Numbered from the stretch's first letter, positions 18,001 to 28,081 are shown. The stretch: 53,572 bases of DNA from Paracoccaceae bacterium (GCA_024742575.1 JANSYF010000016.1:1-53572); one strand, 5' to 3'. Notes: generated by a model from the letters alone, not told the origin. Made by a program: numbers and translations.

Positions 18001-18929
18001 TGTGGCGCGCCGTCGTTCTTTTGTGCTGCATTGCCAGCACAGGGACGGCGCAAACACCCGATCAGGTGGCCGCCGCGGTTAGCGGCTGGCTCACCGAACA
18101 GGGCGCGCGGGGAGTCGTGGCAATTCGTCCCCCAAACGCCGAAACGGTTGTTTTCGATCTTGGCATTGCCGCTGATGCGCCCATAGAACTGGCCAGCCTG
18201 TCCAAAGCCATTACCGCAGTCTGCACATCCGAGCTGGTGAAGACCGGCGCATTGCGATGGGACGACCCTGTAGCAAAATTTGTCCCCGGTTTCGCGGACA
18301 TGACAGTGGCTGACCTGATCACCCATCAGAGCGGCATTACACAGGACGCCACACAGATTTATATGCGCACATGGCTCGATGATCCGACGCACCGTGCTGC
18401 AGATATCGTTGAGAAAATGCGGGAGCGGGGCGCACCAACCGGTGGAGACGATCTGGTCTACTCCAACGACAACTACGCTTTGGCTGCCGAGGTGATCGCA
18501 GCCGCATCCGGGGCACCTTACGAACAAACCTGCCGCGAGCTGGCGCTGACCCCGGCAGGCGTCGCAGCACGCCCGTCACCCATTAGCGGCGCATTCTTGT
18601 CATGGGGTGGATGGTCCATCACCGCGAAGGATTACCTGACGTTTCACGCCCATTGGTTCGACACGCAATCCGATACCCTGAAAGGTCCGTCGGGTGATTT
18701 CGGTGGTGGCGCGATGTACGGGCTGGGTATGCTTGCACGTCCGATGCAAGGGGGCATGAACCACTGGCACTTTGGTGCGCTGTGCTTTCCAGATCGGTTG
18801 AACGTCGGTAGCTACGTGGTTGCTTTCTTTAATGATTGGCGGGTTATGGTTGCTTATGAAGTATGCGTGGAATGGCCTGCAATGGTCGCGCTCGACGCCG
18901 CCATCGTCAGCGCCGTCTTTGACAATTAG
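18000..18929 (+). CDS. Secreted serine hydrolase (beta-lactamase/penicillin-binding fold)
   Basis: A 309-residue protein with a signal peptide ([17 protein letters not shown], cleavage near residue 17). It has the class C beta-lactamase-like motifs: S66-L-S-K69 as the SxxK nucleophile motif, Y154-S-N156 as the YxN motif, and HFG (in NHWHFGALC) in place of the KTG triad. It therefore probably acts as a periplasmic esterase, D-peptidase or beta-lactamase-like enzyme; the substrate is unknown. It is translationally coupled to proS, a functional link not explained by known pathways. Repeat copy C follows its stop. Confidence 0.83.
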   Translation: MWRAVVLLCCIASTGTAQTPDQVAAAVSGWLTEQGARGVVAIRPPNAETVVFDLGIAADAPIELASLSKAITAVCTSELVKTGALRWDDPVAKFVPGFADMTVADLITHQSGITQDATQIYMRTWLDDPTHRAADIVEKMRERGAPTGGDDLVYSNDNYALAAEVIAAASGAPYEQTCRELALTPAGVAARPSPISGAFLSWGGWSITAKDYLTFHAHWFDTQSDTLKGPSGDFGGGAMYGLGMLARPMQGGMNHWHFGALCFPDRLNVGSYVVAFFNDWRVMVAYEVCVEWPAMVALDAAIVSAVFDN

Positions 18930-18935
18930 GCACTG

Positions 18936-18976
18936 TTTGCGTCAACGCATACTTCGGATGGGTCGACTCATCCGAA
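18936..18976. repeat. Intergenic GTCAAC/GTCGAC palindromes, copy C
   Basis: Two adjacent palindromes: TGCGT/ACGCA around CA (18938-18949), then TTCGGATG / CATCCGAA around an 8-base loop containing GTCGAC (18953-18976). It lies between the convergent ends of the serine hydrolase gene and glmM, where a bidirectional terminator is expected. No T run is present. Confidence 0.7.
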
Positions 18977-18982
18977 TCCGTC

Positions 18983-20326
18983 TCACACCGACGCGGCAAC
19001 CTCGGCCACGATGCCGTCCACAACGTCGAGCAATAGCGCCTCATCCTCGCATTCCGCCATCACCCGGATCAGCGGTTCGGTTCCTGACTTGCGGATCAAA
19101 AGCCGCCCGCTGCCGTTCAGCCGCGCTTCGGCATCCGCGATAGCGGCCTTGACCGACGCCACCTCAAGCGGCGCAACCGAAGGATCGTAGCGCACGTTCT
19201 TCAGCAATTGCGGCACCGGATCGAAACTGCGTGCCAGCGCGCTTGCCGGCTTGCCGGTGCGGCACATCTCGCCCAGAAACTGCAACCCGGCCATAAGCCC
19301 GTCACCCGTCGTGGCGAAATCCGTCATCACGATATGGCCCGACTGTTCCCCACCCAGATTCCAGCCGCCGCGCCGCATCGCCTCGACCACGTAGCGGTCG
19401 CCGACACCGGTGCGTTCCAGCCGTAACCCGCGCCCGGTCAGAAAACGCTCCAGCCCAAGATTTGACATGACGGTGGCCACCAGAACGCCATCGCGCAGGC
19501 GTTGTTCTTCGGCCCAGCGGGCTGCCATCAGCGCCATGATCTGGTCGCCATCTGCCACTTGCCCGCTCTCGTCGATCAGGATCACCCGGTCGGCATCGCC
19601 ATCCAGACAAATTCCCACATCCGCCCCGTGCGCCACAACAGCCGCAGCTGCCAGTTGCGGGTGCGTCGATCCACAGCCTTGGTTGATATTGGCCCCGTTC
19701 GGAGAGACACCTAGCGGGATCACTTCTGCGCCCAACTCCCACAGCACTTCGGGGGCGGCTTTATACGCAGCGCCATTGGCGCAATCTAGCACGACTTTGA
19801 GTCCGTCTAACCGCAGGTCTGAAGGGAAGGTCGATTTGACCCGCTCCTGATAGCGGAAGCGCCCGTCATCAATGCGTTTGGCGCGTCCGATATTTTCCGC
19901 CTGTGCCGACTCGACGCCGGTTTCGATCAAGGCTTCGATTTCGGCCTCATCGGCATCGGACAGCTTGAACCCGTCGGGGCCGAAGAACTTGATCCCGTTA
20001 TCCGCCGCCGGGTTGTGGCTGGCCGAGATCATAATCCCCAGATCGGCCCGCATCGACGGGGTAAGCAAACCCACAGCCGGGGTTGGGACCGGACCCAACA
20101 ATAATACATTCATCCCGGTAGAGGTCAGACCGGCGGTCAAGGCATTCTCGAACATGTAACCCGATTGCCGCGTGTCCTTGCCGATCACCACACGGTGGAC
20201 ACCTTTGGAATCCTGACGAAAATGTCGACCCACGGCAGCGCCGATCCGCAGCGCCATCTCTGCTGTCATCGGATGTACGTTGGCCGTGCCGCGCACCCCG
20301 TCCGTACCAAAAAGCTTACGCCCCAT
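18983..20326 (-). CDS. glmM: Phosphoglucosamine mutase
   Basis: Interconverts glucosamine-6-phosphate and glucosamine-1-phosphate for UDP-GlcNAc, feeding peptidoglycan and lipid A. The 447-residue protein has the active-site serine loop [18 protein letters not shown], the metal loop [13 protein letters not shown], the sugar-binding GGEQSGHI and the phosphate-binding [13 protein letters not shown] chose the ATG at 20326 ([16 protein letters not shown]), where the family begins; a longer in-frame extension would run back through folP. Its first 11 bases overlap the end of folP, implying coupled translation. Confidence 0.97.
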   Translation of the reverse strand: MGRKLFGTDGVRGTANVHPMTAEMALRIGAAVGRHFRQDSKGVHRVVIGKDTRQSGYMFENALTAGLTSTGMNVLLLGPVPTPAVGLLTPSMRADLGIMISASHNPAADNGIKFFGPDGFKLSDADEAEIEALIETGVESAQAENIGRAKRIDDGRFRYQERVKSTFPSDLRLDGLKVVLDCANGAAYKAAPEVLWELGAEVIPLGVSPNGANINQGCGSTHPQLAAAAVVAHGADVGICLDGDADRVILIDESGQVADGDQIMALMAARWAEEQRLRDGVLVATVMSNLGLERFLTGRGLRLERTGVGDRYVVEAMRRGGWNLGGEQSGHIVMTDFATTGDGLMAGLQFLGEMCRTGKPASALARSFDPVPQLLKNVRYDPSVAPLEVASVKAAIADAEARLNGSGRLLIRKSGTEPLIRVMAECEDEALLLDVVDGIVAEVAASV

Positions 20327-21335
20327 TCTCGTAACCCCACTCGATTGCTCGCCAGAGTGCCAAAGCCTGACGTGTTTCCTGAACATCGTGTACCCGTATG
20401 AATTGCACGCCCTGGCTGGCTCCATGCAAGGCCACCGAAACAGAACCCGCGACGCGTGTGTCCGCCGCGCCAGCCCCGGAAATTGTTCCGATGAATTTTT
20501 TGCGCGACGCCCCAAGTAGTATCGGACAGCCCAATCCGTGAAACAGGGAAATATCGCGCAGAAGCGTCAGATTGTGCTCAAGAGTTTTGCCAAAGCCGAT
20601 ACCTGGATCGGCCAAGATCTGATCGCGGGCAATGCCAAGAGCCACCAGAGCCTCAATCCGCTCTGAAAGGAAGTCGTACACATCCAGCCGAACATCGTCA
20701 TAACGCGGTGCGTCCTGCATCGTTTGCGGATCGCCCTGCGCATGCATCACGCAGACGGGCACCTGTCGTGCGGCGCATAAAGGGGCCAGAGCCGGGTCAT
20801 AGGTGAACCCGGCCACGTCGTTGACCAGTGCCGCACCTGCCACTAATGCGGCTTCGGCCACGGGCGCTTTTCGCGTGTCGATTGAGATCGGCACGTCCAG
20901 TTCTGCCGCAATCGCCGCAATCGGCCCAGACACGCGGGTGATTTCTTCGTCTACGGGCACCACCTCTGCCCCCGGACGGGTGCTTTCGCCCCCAACGTCA
21001 ATGATCCCGGCGCCCTCAGTGGTCATGCGCCGGGCCTGTGTCACGGCCGCTTGCGGGTCAAGATATCGCCCGCCGTCAGAAAAGCTGTCCGGCGTCACGT
21101 TGAGAATGCCCATCAGGGTCACACCACCCATGTCCATGCCCGCAACCGGGGCACGCGGGGCGGTCAATCGCGCCAGTACCTCATCGGGGATGGCCTTGGC
21201 TGGGATGATCTCGGGTTTGGCATCGCGCTGCAACGCCACGGCCTCGGTGAACCAAAGCGGTCCTCCGGCCAATGCAAATGCATCTTTTGGGCGCGGGCCA
21301 GAGCTGTGGGGCAGGGGGCGAAAATAGGATGTCAT
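20316..21335 (-). CDS. folP: Dihydropteroate synthase
   Basis: Condenses p-aminobenzoate with hydroxymethyl-dihydropterin pyrophosphate in folate synthesis; it is the sulfonamide target. Family signatures are [67 protein letters not shown] and GASRKKFIG. The 339 residues include an N-terminal extension of ~60 residues before the TIM barrel. It sits between folB (39 bases upstream) and glmM (11-base overlap), the usual Rhodobacterales folB-folP-glmM order. Confidence 0.97.
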   Translation of the reverse strand: MTSYFRPLPHSSGPRPKDAFALAGGPLWFTEAVALQRDAKPEIIPAKAIPDEVLARLTAPRAPVAGMDMGGVTLMGILNVTPDSFSDGGRYLDPQAAVTQARRMTTEGAGIIDVGGESTRPGAEVVPVDEEITRVSGPIAAIAAELDVPISIDTRKAPVAEAALVAGAALVNDVAGFTYDPALAPLCAARQVPVCVMHAQGDPQTMQDAPRYDDVRLDVYDFLSERIEALVALGIARDQILADPGIGFGKTLEHNLTLLRDISLFHGLGCPILLGASRKKFIGTISGAGAADTRVAGSVSVALHGASQGVQFIRVHDVQETRQALALWRAIEWGYENGA

Positions 21336-21374
21336 GGCGTGTGCATGAAACGCAATGTGCCGTTTGACAAGCGG

Positions 21375-22301
21375 TTAGAGCACGCTTTCGCCGATGGGGC
21401 TGTTGCGAACTGAAACATTCGATGCGGTCGGGGCGTCTGCGCCGATAACCAAAAGCTCGCTTGCCTCCATCTCCTCTGCAAACCAACTGACCAGCGCCGT
21501 TGTGTCGGTGACTGCAGCATGTGGTCCCTCAACCGCGTCCAGCACGATCTTCGATGGGGCCCAAATGCACACCTGACCGTTCTTCATCGCCCAGTCGAGT
21601 TCAGTGCGCGTGGCCACCACCTTGCACCGCGCATCGCGGGCGGCCAGCACCCAGCAATTCTGTTCAATGGCCAAAAGGTCGATACGCCGCTGCGCCATTG
21701 GGTGTTTAACGTCGGTGCGCGCCGCGCCAGGTAGACCGACACACAGGATCAATGGTGCATGTTCCGCCTCAAGCTGGTCAATCCATGCACCCAGATGATC
21801 TGATATCATCGCCGCATTGGTCAGGTAGACCACCCGTGGATGGGGGCGTTCCTGGCTGGCATCGGGCACGGCGCCACCCAGATCGCTGCGGGAGCGCACG
21901 ATTTCCACGCCCAATGCACCTGGACCACGATCCAGTTTTTCGATCCGTACAAAGGCGCGCAAAGCCTGCGGTTCAAGCAGGATCCGTTCTGCGATCCGCT
22001 CTGCCAGCGTCTCCAACAGGTTCAGCCGTTCGGCCCCAAGTTCGGTCGCAATCGCTTCTGTCACGCGGTCGTAAGACAAGATGCGGTCTACGTCGTCGTC
22101 GACATGGCCGACGATGGGCTGCACTTCGACGACCACGTTGAAGCTCACCCGCTGGCGTGTTCCGCGTTCGGCCTGAAACGCGCCAATCTCGACGTCGACG
22201 ATGTGATCGCGCAGGGAAATACGGTCTACGGGGCCATCATCAGCGGTGGCGATGGCCCGCTCGGATGGGTGCGCAAAGGCAAGTCGAATTTCAGAACTCA
22301 T
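21375..22301 (-). CDS. folB: Dihydroneopterin aldolase with extra C-terminal domain
   Basis: Residues ~25-142 are a FolB domain: ISLRDHIVDVEIGAFQAERGTRQRV at the start, the tyrosine in LSYDRV, the glutamate in NLLETLAERIAERIL and the lysine in VRIEKLDRGPGAL. Single-domain FolB proteins are ~120 residues, yet this one has 308. Residues ~155-295 resemble amino-acid-kinase-fold proteins, most clearly TDTTALVSWFAEEMEASELL, compare the family's TSDSLAAWLA...A..L block. Such long FolB proteins appear in Rhodobacterales; the role of the second domain is unknown to me. AGGAGG lies eight bases before the ATG. First gene of folB-folP-glmM. Confidence 0.88.
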   Translation of the reverse strand: MSSEIRLAFAHPSERAIATADDGPVDRISLRDHIVDVEIGAFQAERGTRQRVSFNVVVEVQPIVGHVDDDVDRILSYDRVTEAIATELGAERLNLLETLAERIAERILLEPQALRAFVRIEKLDRGPGALGVEIVRSRSDLGGAVPDASQERPHPRVVYLTNAAMISDHLGAWIDQLEAEHAPLILCVGLPGAARTDVKHPMAQRRIDLLAIEQNCWVLAARDARCKVVATRTELDWAMKNGQVCIWAPSKIVLDAVEGPHAAVTDTTALVSWFAEEMEASELLVIGADAPTASNVSVRNSPIGESVL

Positions 22302-22352
22302 GGCGCATCCTCCTGTCGGTCATGTCTGGGCTACCAGAGGACAGCGCAAACG

Positions 22353-22375
22353 AAAATGCCGCGAAAGGGCATTTT
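22353..22375 (-). terminator. Probable terminator after sleB-like gene
   Basis: Arms AAAATGCC and GGCATTTT (8 bp, 7-base loop) form a hairpin ending in TTTT on the minus strand, 45 bases after the wall-hydrolase stop and before folB. The stem is AT-rich and the tail short, so it is a moderate candidate. Confidence 0.45.
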
Positions 22376-22419
22376 AAGCGCCGCTCGCGACATCCAAAGG
22401 ATCAAAGCCAGTTTCCAGT

Positions 22420-23052
22420 TCAGCTGTTGGAGCTAACGCGCCATGTGTGGCGGTAAAAGACATGCACACCGATGGAGGCCGTCTTGGTATAAGTGCGCGA
22501 CCAGCGCGGCTTTACGGCAGTTGTGTGATAATGTGTTGCACCGTTGGTCAGGTTCATCGGTGCGCGCCCGTCTAGAATAGCGCGGGCGACTTTGCCAACC
22601 CGGCTCCATGCCTTGGGTTCGCGGATGCGTTCGGGGATCCCATCGCATGTATACGTGAACTGGCACTGGTATTTCTTTCCGGTGCCTTGGTTGATCACAC
22701 CGCAGACGCTGTCCGGAAAACGGCCGCTCTTGACGCGGTTCATGATCACTTCGGCGACGGCGAATTGACCCTTAATGGTTTCGCCGCGTGCTTCGAAATA
22801 AAGCGCTTCGGCAAGGCATTCCCACTGTGCGCCACCCGATGCAGCGTTTTGGGCGTTCAGCCAAGAAGAATTATAGATTGCGGCTTTGCGGGACACAGGG
22901 GTCACCAGCGATGTCAGGTGCGATTGACCTGCCGATGCCAAAACGGATTTTTCTTGTCTCAGAAGCTCTGCTGCGGCTTCTTTGCTGCGCTCTGCCAAAG
23001 TCGGTGTTGCCAGTACGATGGCGGCAAAAAAAATAGCAAACAATCTCGTCAT
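22420..23052 (-). CDS. SleB-type cell wall hydrolase
   Basis: A 210-residue exported protein. The signal peptide is MTRLFAIFFAAIVLATPTLA. The catalytic domain (residues ~85-205) carries the SleB/CwlJ hallmark CLAEALYFEARGETIKGQ with the catalytic glutamate, VIMNRVKSGRFPDSVCGVI, CQFTYTCDG, and the closing NGATHYHTTAVKPRWS. It should cut glycan strands of peptidoglycan, for remodelling rather than spore germination in this group. I chose the ATG at 23052, since the longer frame starts before the signal peptide. It is probably transcribed alone. Confidence 0.88.
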   Translation of the reverse strand: MTRLFAIFFAAIVLATPTLAERSKEAAAELLRQEKSVLASAGQSHLTSLVTPVSRKAAIYNSSWLNAQNAASGGAQWECLAEALYFEARGETIKGQFAVAEVIMNRVKSGRFPDSVCGVINQGTGKKYQCQFTYTCDGIPERIREPKAWSRVGKVARAILDGRAPMNLTNGATHYHTTAVKPRWSRTYTKTASIGVHVFYRHTWRVSSNS

Positions 23053-23237
23053 TCCGAGTGTTGATCTCGCGGCGTTGTGGGTGGCGACGCATTGCACAAA
23101 AAATTTGCAGCGCCGCACATTCGCCGGGCTGTTACAGAAATATTATGAATTTAACAAGATGAACGCCCATGCACGCCATGCATGGCCGTTGCCCAAGTGG
23201 GAATTACGGCAAGATTTAGGCCGAAACCTGCTTAAAC

Positions 23238-25787
23238 CTACCTGATCTTGTCGGCCAGCGCAAGCTGTGCTGCGGCAAGTCGCGCCACAGGAACCCGAAA
23301 AGGAGAGCAGCTCACATAATCGAATCCGGCCGCCCGGCAAAAGGCAATCGATTCGGTATGCGCGGCATGTTCTCCGCAAATCGATAGTACGACATTGGGT
23401 TTCGCAGCCCGCCCACGCACCACGCCAAGCCTTAGCAATTCGCCAACTCCTTCGGTGTCCAGAATGTGAAAGGGGTCTTCGCTGAAAACACCCTGCCGGA
23501 CATATTCCGACATGAAACGTCCCGCATCGTCGCGCGACAGGCCATATGTCATCTGCGTTAGGTCGTTGGTGCCGAAGCTTAGGAAATGCGTGTGCTCGGC
23601 GATATCACCGGCCCTCAGGCAGGCGCGGGGGGTCTCGACCATCACGCCCAACCGATAGGTGAAGTCAGCGCTGCGTTCGGTCCGCACAGCGGCGGCCACC
23701 GCCTCGACCCGACCACGCACCAGTTCGACCTCGCGCTTGGCCGACACCAGCGGCACCATGATTTCTGGTACAATGGTGATGCCTTCTTGGGCGGCCTCAA
23801 CGGTCGCTTCAAAAATTGCTCGGGCCTGCATGTCGTAAATTTCGGGCACCGTGATCCCCAAACGCACGCCTCGCATCCCCAGCATCGGGTTGTATTCCGA
23901 CAGGCTGTCGATGCGCCGGGTCACGTCGCTCACCGGGATATCAAGCGCTTCGGCCAGTTCCCTTTGGCCCGCGCGGCTGGTGGGCAGGAATTCGTGCAAG
24001 GGGGGGTCGAACAAACGGATACATACCGGTTGCCCCTGCATGATGCGGAACAGTTCAAGGAAATCCGCCCGTTGCATCGGAAGCACTAGCTCAAGTGCAG
24101 CCTGACGATCTTGCGGGTTCTCGGCAAAAATCATCTCGCGCATCGGGGTCAGGCGTTCGGCCTCAAAGAACATATGTTCGGTCCTGCACAGTCCGATCCC
24201 CTGCGCACGGAAATGCAGCGCGGTTTTCGCGTCGGCGGGCGTGTCAGCATTGGCTCGGACGCCGATATCGCGTTCGGCATCCGCCCAGCTCATAAAGGTG
24301 CGAAAGGTCTCGTCCAGCGTCGCCTCGATCATGTTGACCGATCCGGCCAAGATTTGGCCATTGGTGCCGTCCACCGTGATTTCGCTGCCTTCGCGCAGCA
24401 CCCGACCATCTGTCGCCACCAACTGCTTGCGTTTGACATGGAACCGCAGATTGGCCGCACCCACGACGCAAGGAAGACCCAATCCACGCCCGATCACCGC
24501 TGCGTGGCTGGTCATGCCACCCCGTTCGGTCAGCACGGCAGACGCCACGTGCATTCCGCGAATGTCTTCTGGGCTGGTTTCGCGCCGTACCAGAACACAG
24601 GGTTCCCCCCGCGCGGCACTGGCTTGCGCTGCCTCGGACGAGAACACGATCCGGCCCGTTGCTGCACCCGGGCTGGCGGCGATGCCGGATCCCAAAACAT
24701 CGCGCTTGGCGGTGGCGGCCACCTGACGGTGTAACAGTTCTGACAATGCACGCGGTTCAATCCGCATCACCGCTTCCTGCTTGGTGATGATTCCGTCCTC
24801 TGCCAGCCGCACAACGATGCGCAATGCCGCCCGAGCGCTGCGTTCCACACGCACACCGTCCAGAATATGCAAATTGCCATTCTCGATGGTGAACTCGATC
24901 TGCATTTCTTCGCGCAGTCGGGAACGCATCAAGGCGGCATGATCTTTAAGCGCCGCAAAAGCCTTTGGCGCCAATTCCTCAAGTGATGGACCTCGCGGGT
25001 CTTTCTCTAGGAAAATGGACGCGGCCCCACCATCCAGTGCTTCGCGGCCTTGACTCTGGCTTAGATAGCGACCCGTGATCTGCGGAAGACCCGTTGACGG
25101 GTTGACCAGTTGCAACACGCCGGACCCACATTCGCCGCTGCCCAGACCTAGCGCCATTTCCTGCACCACAAGACCCAGCCCCGCATCCACAGGTGCCCCC
25201 TTGGCCTGTCGCAAAAGGCGCGCTGTTGTGCCTTCCCAGGCCCGTGCCATCGATCGCAGGATTTCCGCCAATTGCACGGCAGGGTCTTGCGGGAACGGCT
25301 CTTCCGCCTCTTCCTCGTAGATTTGCAAAGCCTCGCTCAGCGCATCATGGCCCTCGCCTTCGATTTCGTCGAAGGCCTCGGCATCTAGACGTGCAACATC
25401 AATCGCGTAATTCATCACGAAGCGCAGATAGATTTCCGTCGCGGCGGCAGTCCCGATCTGATCGCACAGATCAACATACCGTGCGTCATTCATCCCGATA
25501 TTGAGAACCGCACCGGGGCCACCCCAATCGGGGTCCTCCGAAGATGGACGAACACAAAGCAGGGCGTTGGGATCGAATTCTGACAAAATACCCGCCACGT
25601 CCGGGCGATACCCCGACGCAAGCTGATGCACTGACACAAAGGACAACGCCACCGTGCGCGGAACTGGCAAATCCAGCCGCACAAGGCGCTGCAAACACTT
25701 GGCCCGCCCGCCATGGGTGGGCGTGGACATCGGCGACGTGGATGTGATCAGCGTCACGTCCGGGTTGTCAGGACTTGGTTTCTGCAC
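23238..25787 (-). CDS. PPDK-like PEP-utilising protein (possibly degenerate ATP site)
   Basis: An 849-residue relative of pyruvate phosphate dikinase. The swivelling phosphohistidine domain is intact (ERGGMTSHAAVIGRGLGLPC, His ~428 with the adjacent Thr and Ser). The TIM barrel has GLCRTEHMFFE, MLGMRGVRLG, SFGTNDLTQMTYGLSRDDAGRF and CGEHAAHTESIAFC, all PEP-site blocks. The N-terminal ATP-grasp part has diverged: where PPDK has DIEFTIE...LQTRNGKR this protein has QIEFTIE...LDGVRVER, and the GEYLINAQGED region reads GRYLSQSQGRE. I prefer the GTG at 25787, because AAGAGG lies seven bases before it; an ATG 30 bases earlier is the alternative. It follows glyS by 74 bases. Confidence 0.85.
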   Translation of the reverse strand: MQKPSPDNPDVTLITSTSPMSTPTHGGRAKCLQRLVRLDLPVPRTVALSFVSVHQLASGYRPDVAGILSEFDPNALLCVRPSSEDPDWGGPGAVLNIGMNDARYVDLCDQIGTAAATEIYLRFVMNYAIDVARLDAEAFDEIEGEGHDALSEALQIYEEEAEEPFPQDPAVQLAEILRSMARAWEGTTARLLRQAKGAPVDAGLGLVVQEMALGLGSGECGSGVLQLVNPSTGLPQITGRYLSQSQGREALDGGAASIFLEKDPRGPSLEELAPKAFAALKDHAALMRSRLREEMQIEFTIENGNLHILDGVRVERSARAALRIVVRLAEDGIITKQEAVMRIEPRALSELLHRQVAATAKRDVLGSGIAASPGAATGRIVFSSEAAQASAARGEPCVLVRRETSPEDIRGMHVASAVLTERGGMTSHAAVIGRGLGLPCVVGAANLRFHVKRKQLVATDGRVLREGSEITVDGTNGQILAGSVNMIEATLDETFRTFMSWADAERDIGVRANADTPADAKTALHFRAQGIGLCRTEHMFFEAERLTPMREMIFAENPQDRQAALELVLPMQRADFLELFRIMQGQPVCIRLFDPPLHEFLPTSRAGQRELAEALDIPVSDVTRRIDSLSEYNPMLGMRGVRLGITVPEIYDMQARAIFEATVEAAQEGITIVPEIMVPLVSAKREVELVRGRVEAVAAAVRTERSADFTYRLGVMVETPRACLRAGDIAEHTHFLSFGTNDLTQMTYGLSRDDAGRFMSEYVRQGVFSEDPFHILDTEGVGELLRLGVVRGRAAKPNVVLSICGEHAAHTESIAFCRAAGFDYVSCSPFRVPVARLAAAQLALADKIR

Positions 25788-25861
25788 TGCAGCACCTCTT
25801 GAATGTGCACGCAGCATACGATTGCGAACAGGTCTGACAAGTGGCGTTTACACCGCAGGTG

Positions 25862-28081
25862 TCATCCTTCGATGCGAGTAAGGTCTGCCACTTGCAAACA
25901 GGTGCTTCGGATCGTGCTGAGCAGGTTCAAACGGTTCCGCCGCAGAACCTCGTTGTCGGCATTGACTTGCACCGCTTCGAAGAACGCATCGACCGGACCC
26001 CGTAGATCGGCCATTGCCGCCATCGCGGCGCTGAAATCCTGCGCCTGCATTGCTGGGGCAATCGTAGCCTCGGCGGTGGCCAGTGCTTCGAACAACGCGG
26101 TTTCTGTTGCGTCCTCGGCGAATTTCGCGTCACCGCCGTACGAGTATTCGACCCCGTCTTTTTCTTCGGCCTGCGTCAGGATGTTATTGGCCCGCTTGAA
26201 CCCTTGCACAAGGTTTTCGCCATCCTCGGTGTCGAGCACCGCCTGCAACGCCTTCGCCCGGTTGACCAGAAGCGCCAGATCGTCATTGCCGGGCATGCCA
26301 AGGCAAGCGTCGATCACATCATGCCGCACGCCTTGATCGCGCAGGTACACCTTGAGACGGTCGTGGAAGAAGGAGAGGAGGTCGACGGATTTGTCGGGAA
26401 CTTCCCCGTTCATCGCATCCAGACCGTCGGTTGCGCCATCGCGCTGCGACTTCAGCGTGCGATAGGCCGCGCCGAACACACCATGTTCCGCTATCTCGCG
26501 GATCAGGTCGTCGACATCTGTTTCGCTGACACCGTCGATCAGGTGGCCTTTGTGCCGGACAAGCTGCAAGTCGATGAACTGATCAAGCGGCAATTGAAGC
26601 CCGTTTTCCAACACCAACCGGATCACCCCCAGCGCCGCACGGCGCAGGGCAAACGGATCTTTCGACCCAGTGGGTTTCTCGTCAATCGCCCAGAACCCGG
26701 TCAGAGTGTCGATCTTGTCGGCCAACGCCACGGCAACGGACACAGGCGCAGAGGGCACATCATCCGACGGACCGAGTGGCGAATAATGTTCTTGGCAGGC
26801 CGCGCCGACTTCAACCGGCAATTCAGCGGCATCGCTGTAATAGCGGCCCATAAGCCCTTGAAGTTCGGGGAATTCATAAACCATTTCTGATGCCAGATCG
26901 GCCTTGGCCACTGTTGCACCCTGCGCCGCCAGATCTGCATCCGCACCCACCACCGGGGCCAGTTCGCGCGCGAGTGCAGCGATCCGGTCGATGCGCGCTT
27001 TCTGCGATCCCAACTTGTTGTGGAAGGTCACGTTCGACAGGCTTTCCGTCCACGCGGTCAGTCCTTTGCTTTTCGCAACCCGCAAATCGTTTTCCCAAAA
27101 GAACTTCGCATCCGACAGGCGCGCCGATAGCACCTTCTGGTTGCCCGCAAGGATCGTCGCGCCATGGTCAGCGGTTTCGCGGTTCGCTACGGTGATGAAC
27201 CGCTCGATCCGCCCCGTCTTTGGGTTGCGAACCGAAAAGAACTTCTGATGCTCTTTCATCGAGGTTTGAAGGACTTCGGGTGGCAGGCCAAGGAAATCCT
27301 GCCCGATCTCACCCATCAGAACCACAGGCCATTCGACCAGCCCTGCGACCTCTGCCAGCAATCCCTTGTCTTCAACCACCTCAAGCCCGCTTGCGAAGGC
27401 CTGATTGGTGGCGTCATGCCAGATTGCTTCGGCCCGTTCGCCCGCGTCCAGCACCACATTCGCGCGCTTCAGCTTGGCTTCGTAATCGTCAAAGCCTGTG
27501 ACATCGAACGCGCCGGGGGCCATGAAACGGTGGCCTTCGGTGGTGCGCCCCGACACGATCCCATACACGTCCAGCGACACGACCTCGGACCCATCCTCGC
27601 GCGACAGCAGGCAGACGATCCGGTGCAACGGACGCACCCAGCGCAAGCTGCCTGCGCCCCAGCGCATCGACTTGGGCCATGGGAAATTGCGGATCGTGTC
27701 TTCAAGGACTTCTGCCACGATCTCGGCAGCAGGGCGGCCCGGCTTTTCGATCACCGCATAGAACACGCGGCCCTTCTTTTCGTCCCGTTCGATCAGGTCT
27801 TCGCGGCTCACACCTGCGCCCCGCAGGAAGCCTTCGATGGCCTTTTCCGGCGCATCAACGCGGGGACCTTTGCGTTCCTCTTTCACATCCGGCGACCGTT
27901 CGGTCAGCCCGTCCACCCGCAACGCCAGACGGCGGGGCGTGGCAAAGGCGGCAGCGCCCGCATAGGTCAGACCTGCCTCAACCAGACCATTGGTCACCCG
28001 TGTCTTGAGGTCGTCAGCGGCCTTGGCCTGCATCCGCGCCGGGATTTCCTCGGAAAAAAGCTCGATCAGAAGGTCGGGCAT
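25862..28081 (-). CDS. glyS: Glycine--tRNA ligase, beta subunit
   Basis: Beta subunit of the alpha2beta2 bacterial GlyRS; it binds tRNA-Gly. The 739-residue protein begins MPDLLIELFSEEIPARMQ, the family's typical N-terminus, and has the central block QKFFSVRNPKTGRI, LSDAKFFWENDLR, FHNKLGSQKARIDRIAAL and the C-terminal ALADKIDTLTGFWAIDEKPTGSKDPFALRR. I chose the ATG at 28081 (GGAGG six bases upstream). The ATG overlaps the stop of the DUF6446-like gene (TGATG). Unlike in E. coli, glyQ and glyS are separated by two genes. Confidence 0.97.
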   Translation of the reverse strand: MPDLLIELFSEEIPARMQAKAADDLKTRVTNGLVEAGLTYAGAAAFATPRRLALRVDGLTERSPDVKEERKGPRVDAPEKAIEGFLRGAGVSREDLIERDEKKGRVFYAVIEKPGRPAAEIVAEVLEDTIRNFPWPKSMRWGAGSLRWVRPLHRIVCLLSREDGSEVVSLDVYGIVSGRTTEGHRFMAPGAFDVTGFDDYEAKLKRANVVLDAGERAEAIWHDATNQAFASGLEVVEDKGLLAEVAGLVEWPVVLMGEIGQDFLGLPPEVLQTSMKEHQKFFSVRNPKTGRIERFITVANRETADHGATILAGNQKVLSARLSDAKFFWENDLRVAKSKGLTAWTESLSNVTFHNKLGSQKARIDRIAALARELAPVVGADADLAAQGATVAKADLASEMVYEFPELQGLMGRYYSDAAELPVEVGAACQEHYSPLGPSDDVPSAPVSVAVALADKIDTLTGFWAIDEKPTGSKDPFALRRAALGVIRLVLENGLQLPLDQFIDLQLVRHKGHLIDGVSETDVDDLIREIAEHGVFGAAYRTLKSQRDGATDGLDAMNGEVPDKSVDLLSFFHDRLKVYLRDQGVRHDVIDACLGMPGNDDLALLVNRAKALQAVLDTEDGENLVQGFKRANNILTQAEEKDGVEYSYGGDAKFAEDATETALFEALATAEATIAPAMQAQDFSAAMAAMADLRGPVDAFFEAVQVNADNEVLRRNRLNLLSTIRSTCLQVADLTRIEG

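Noticed and set aside
18000-18929. Serine hydrolase as an antibiotic-resistance beta-lactamase
   Set aside because: Motif three is HFG rather than KTG, the gene is coupled to proS, and many non-lactamase esterases share the fold.
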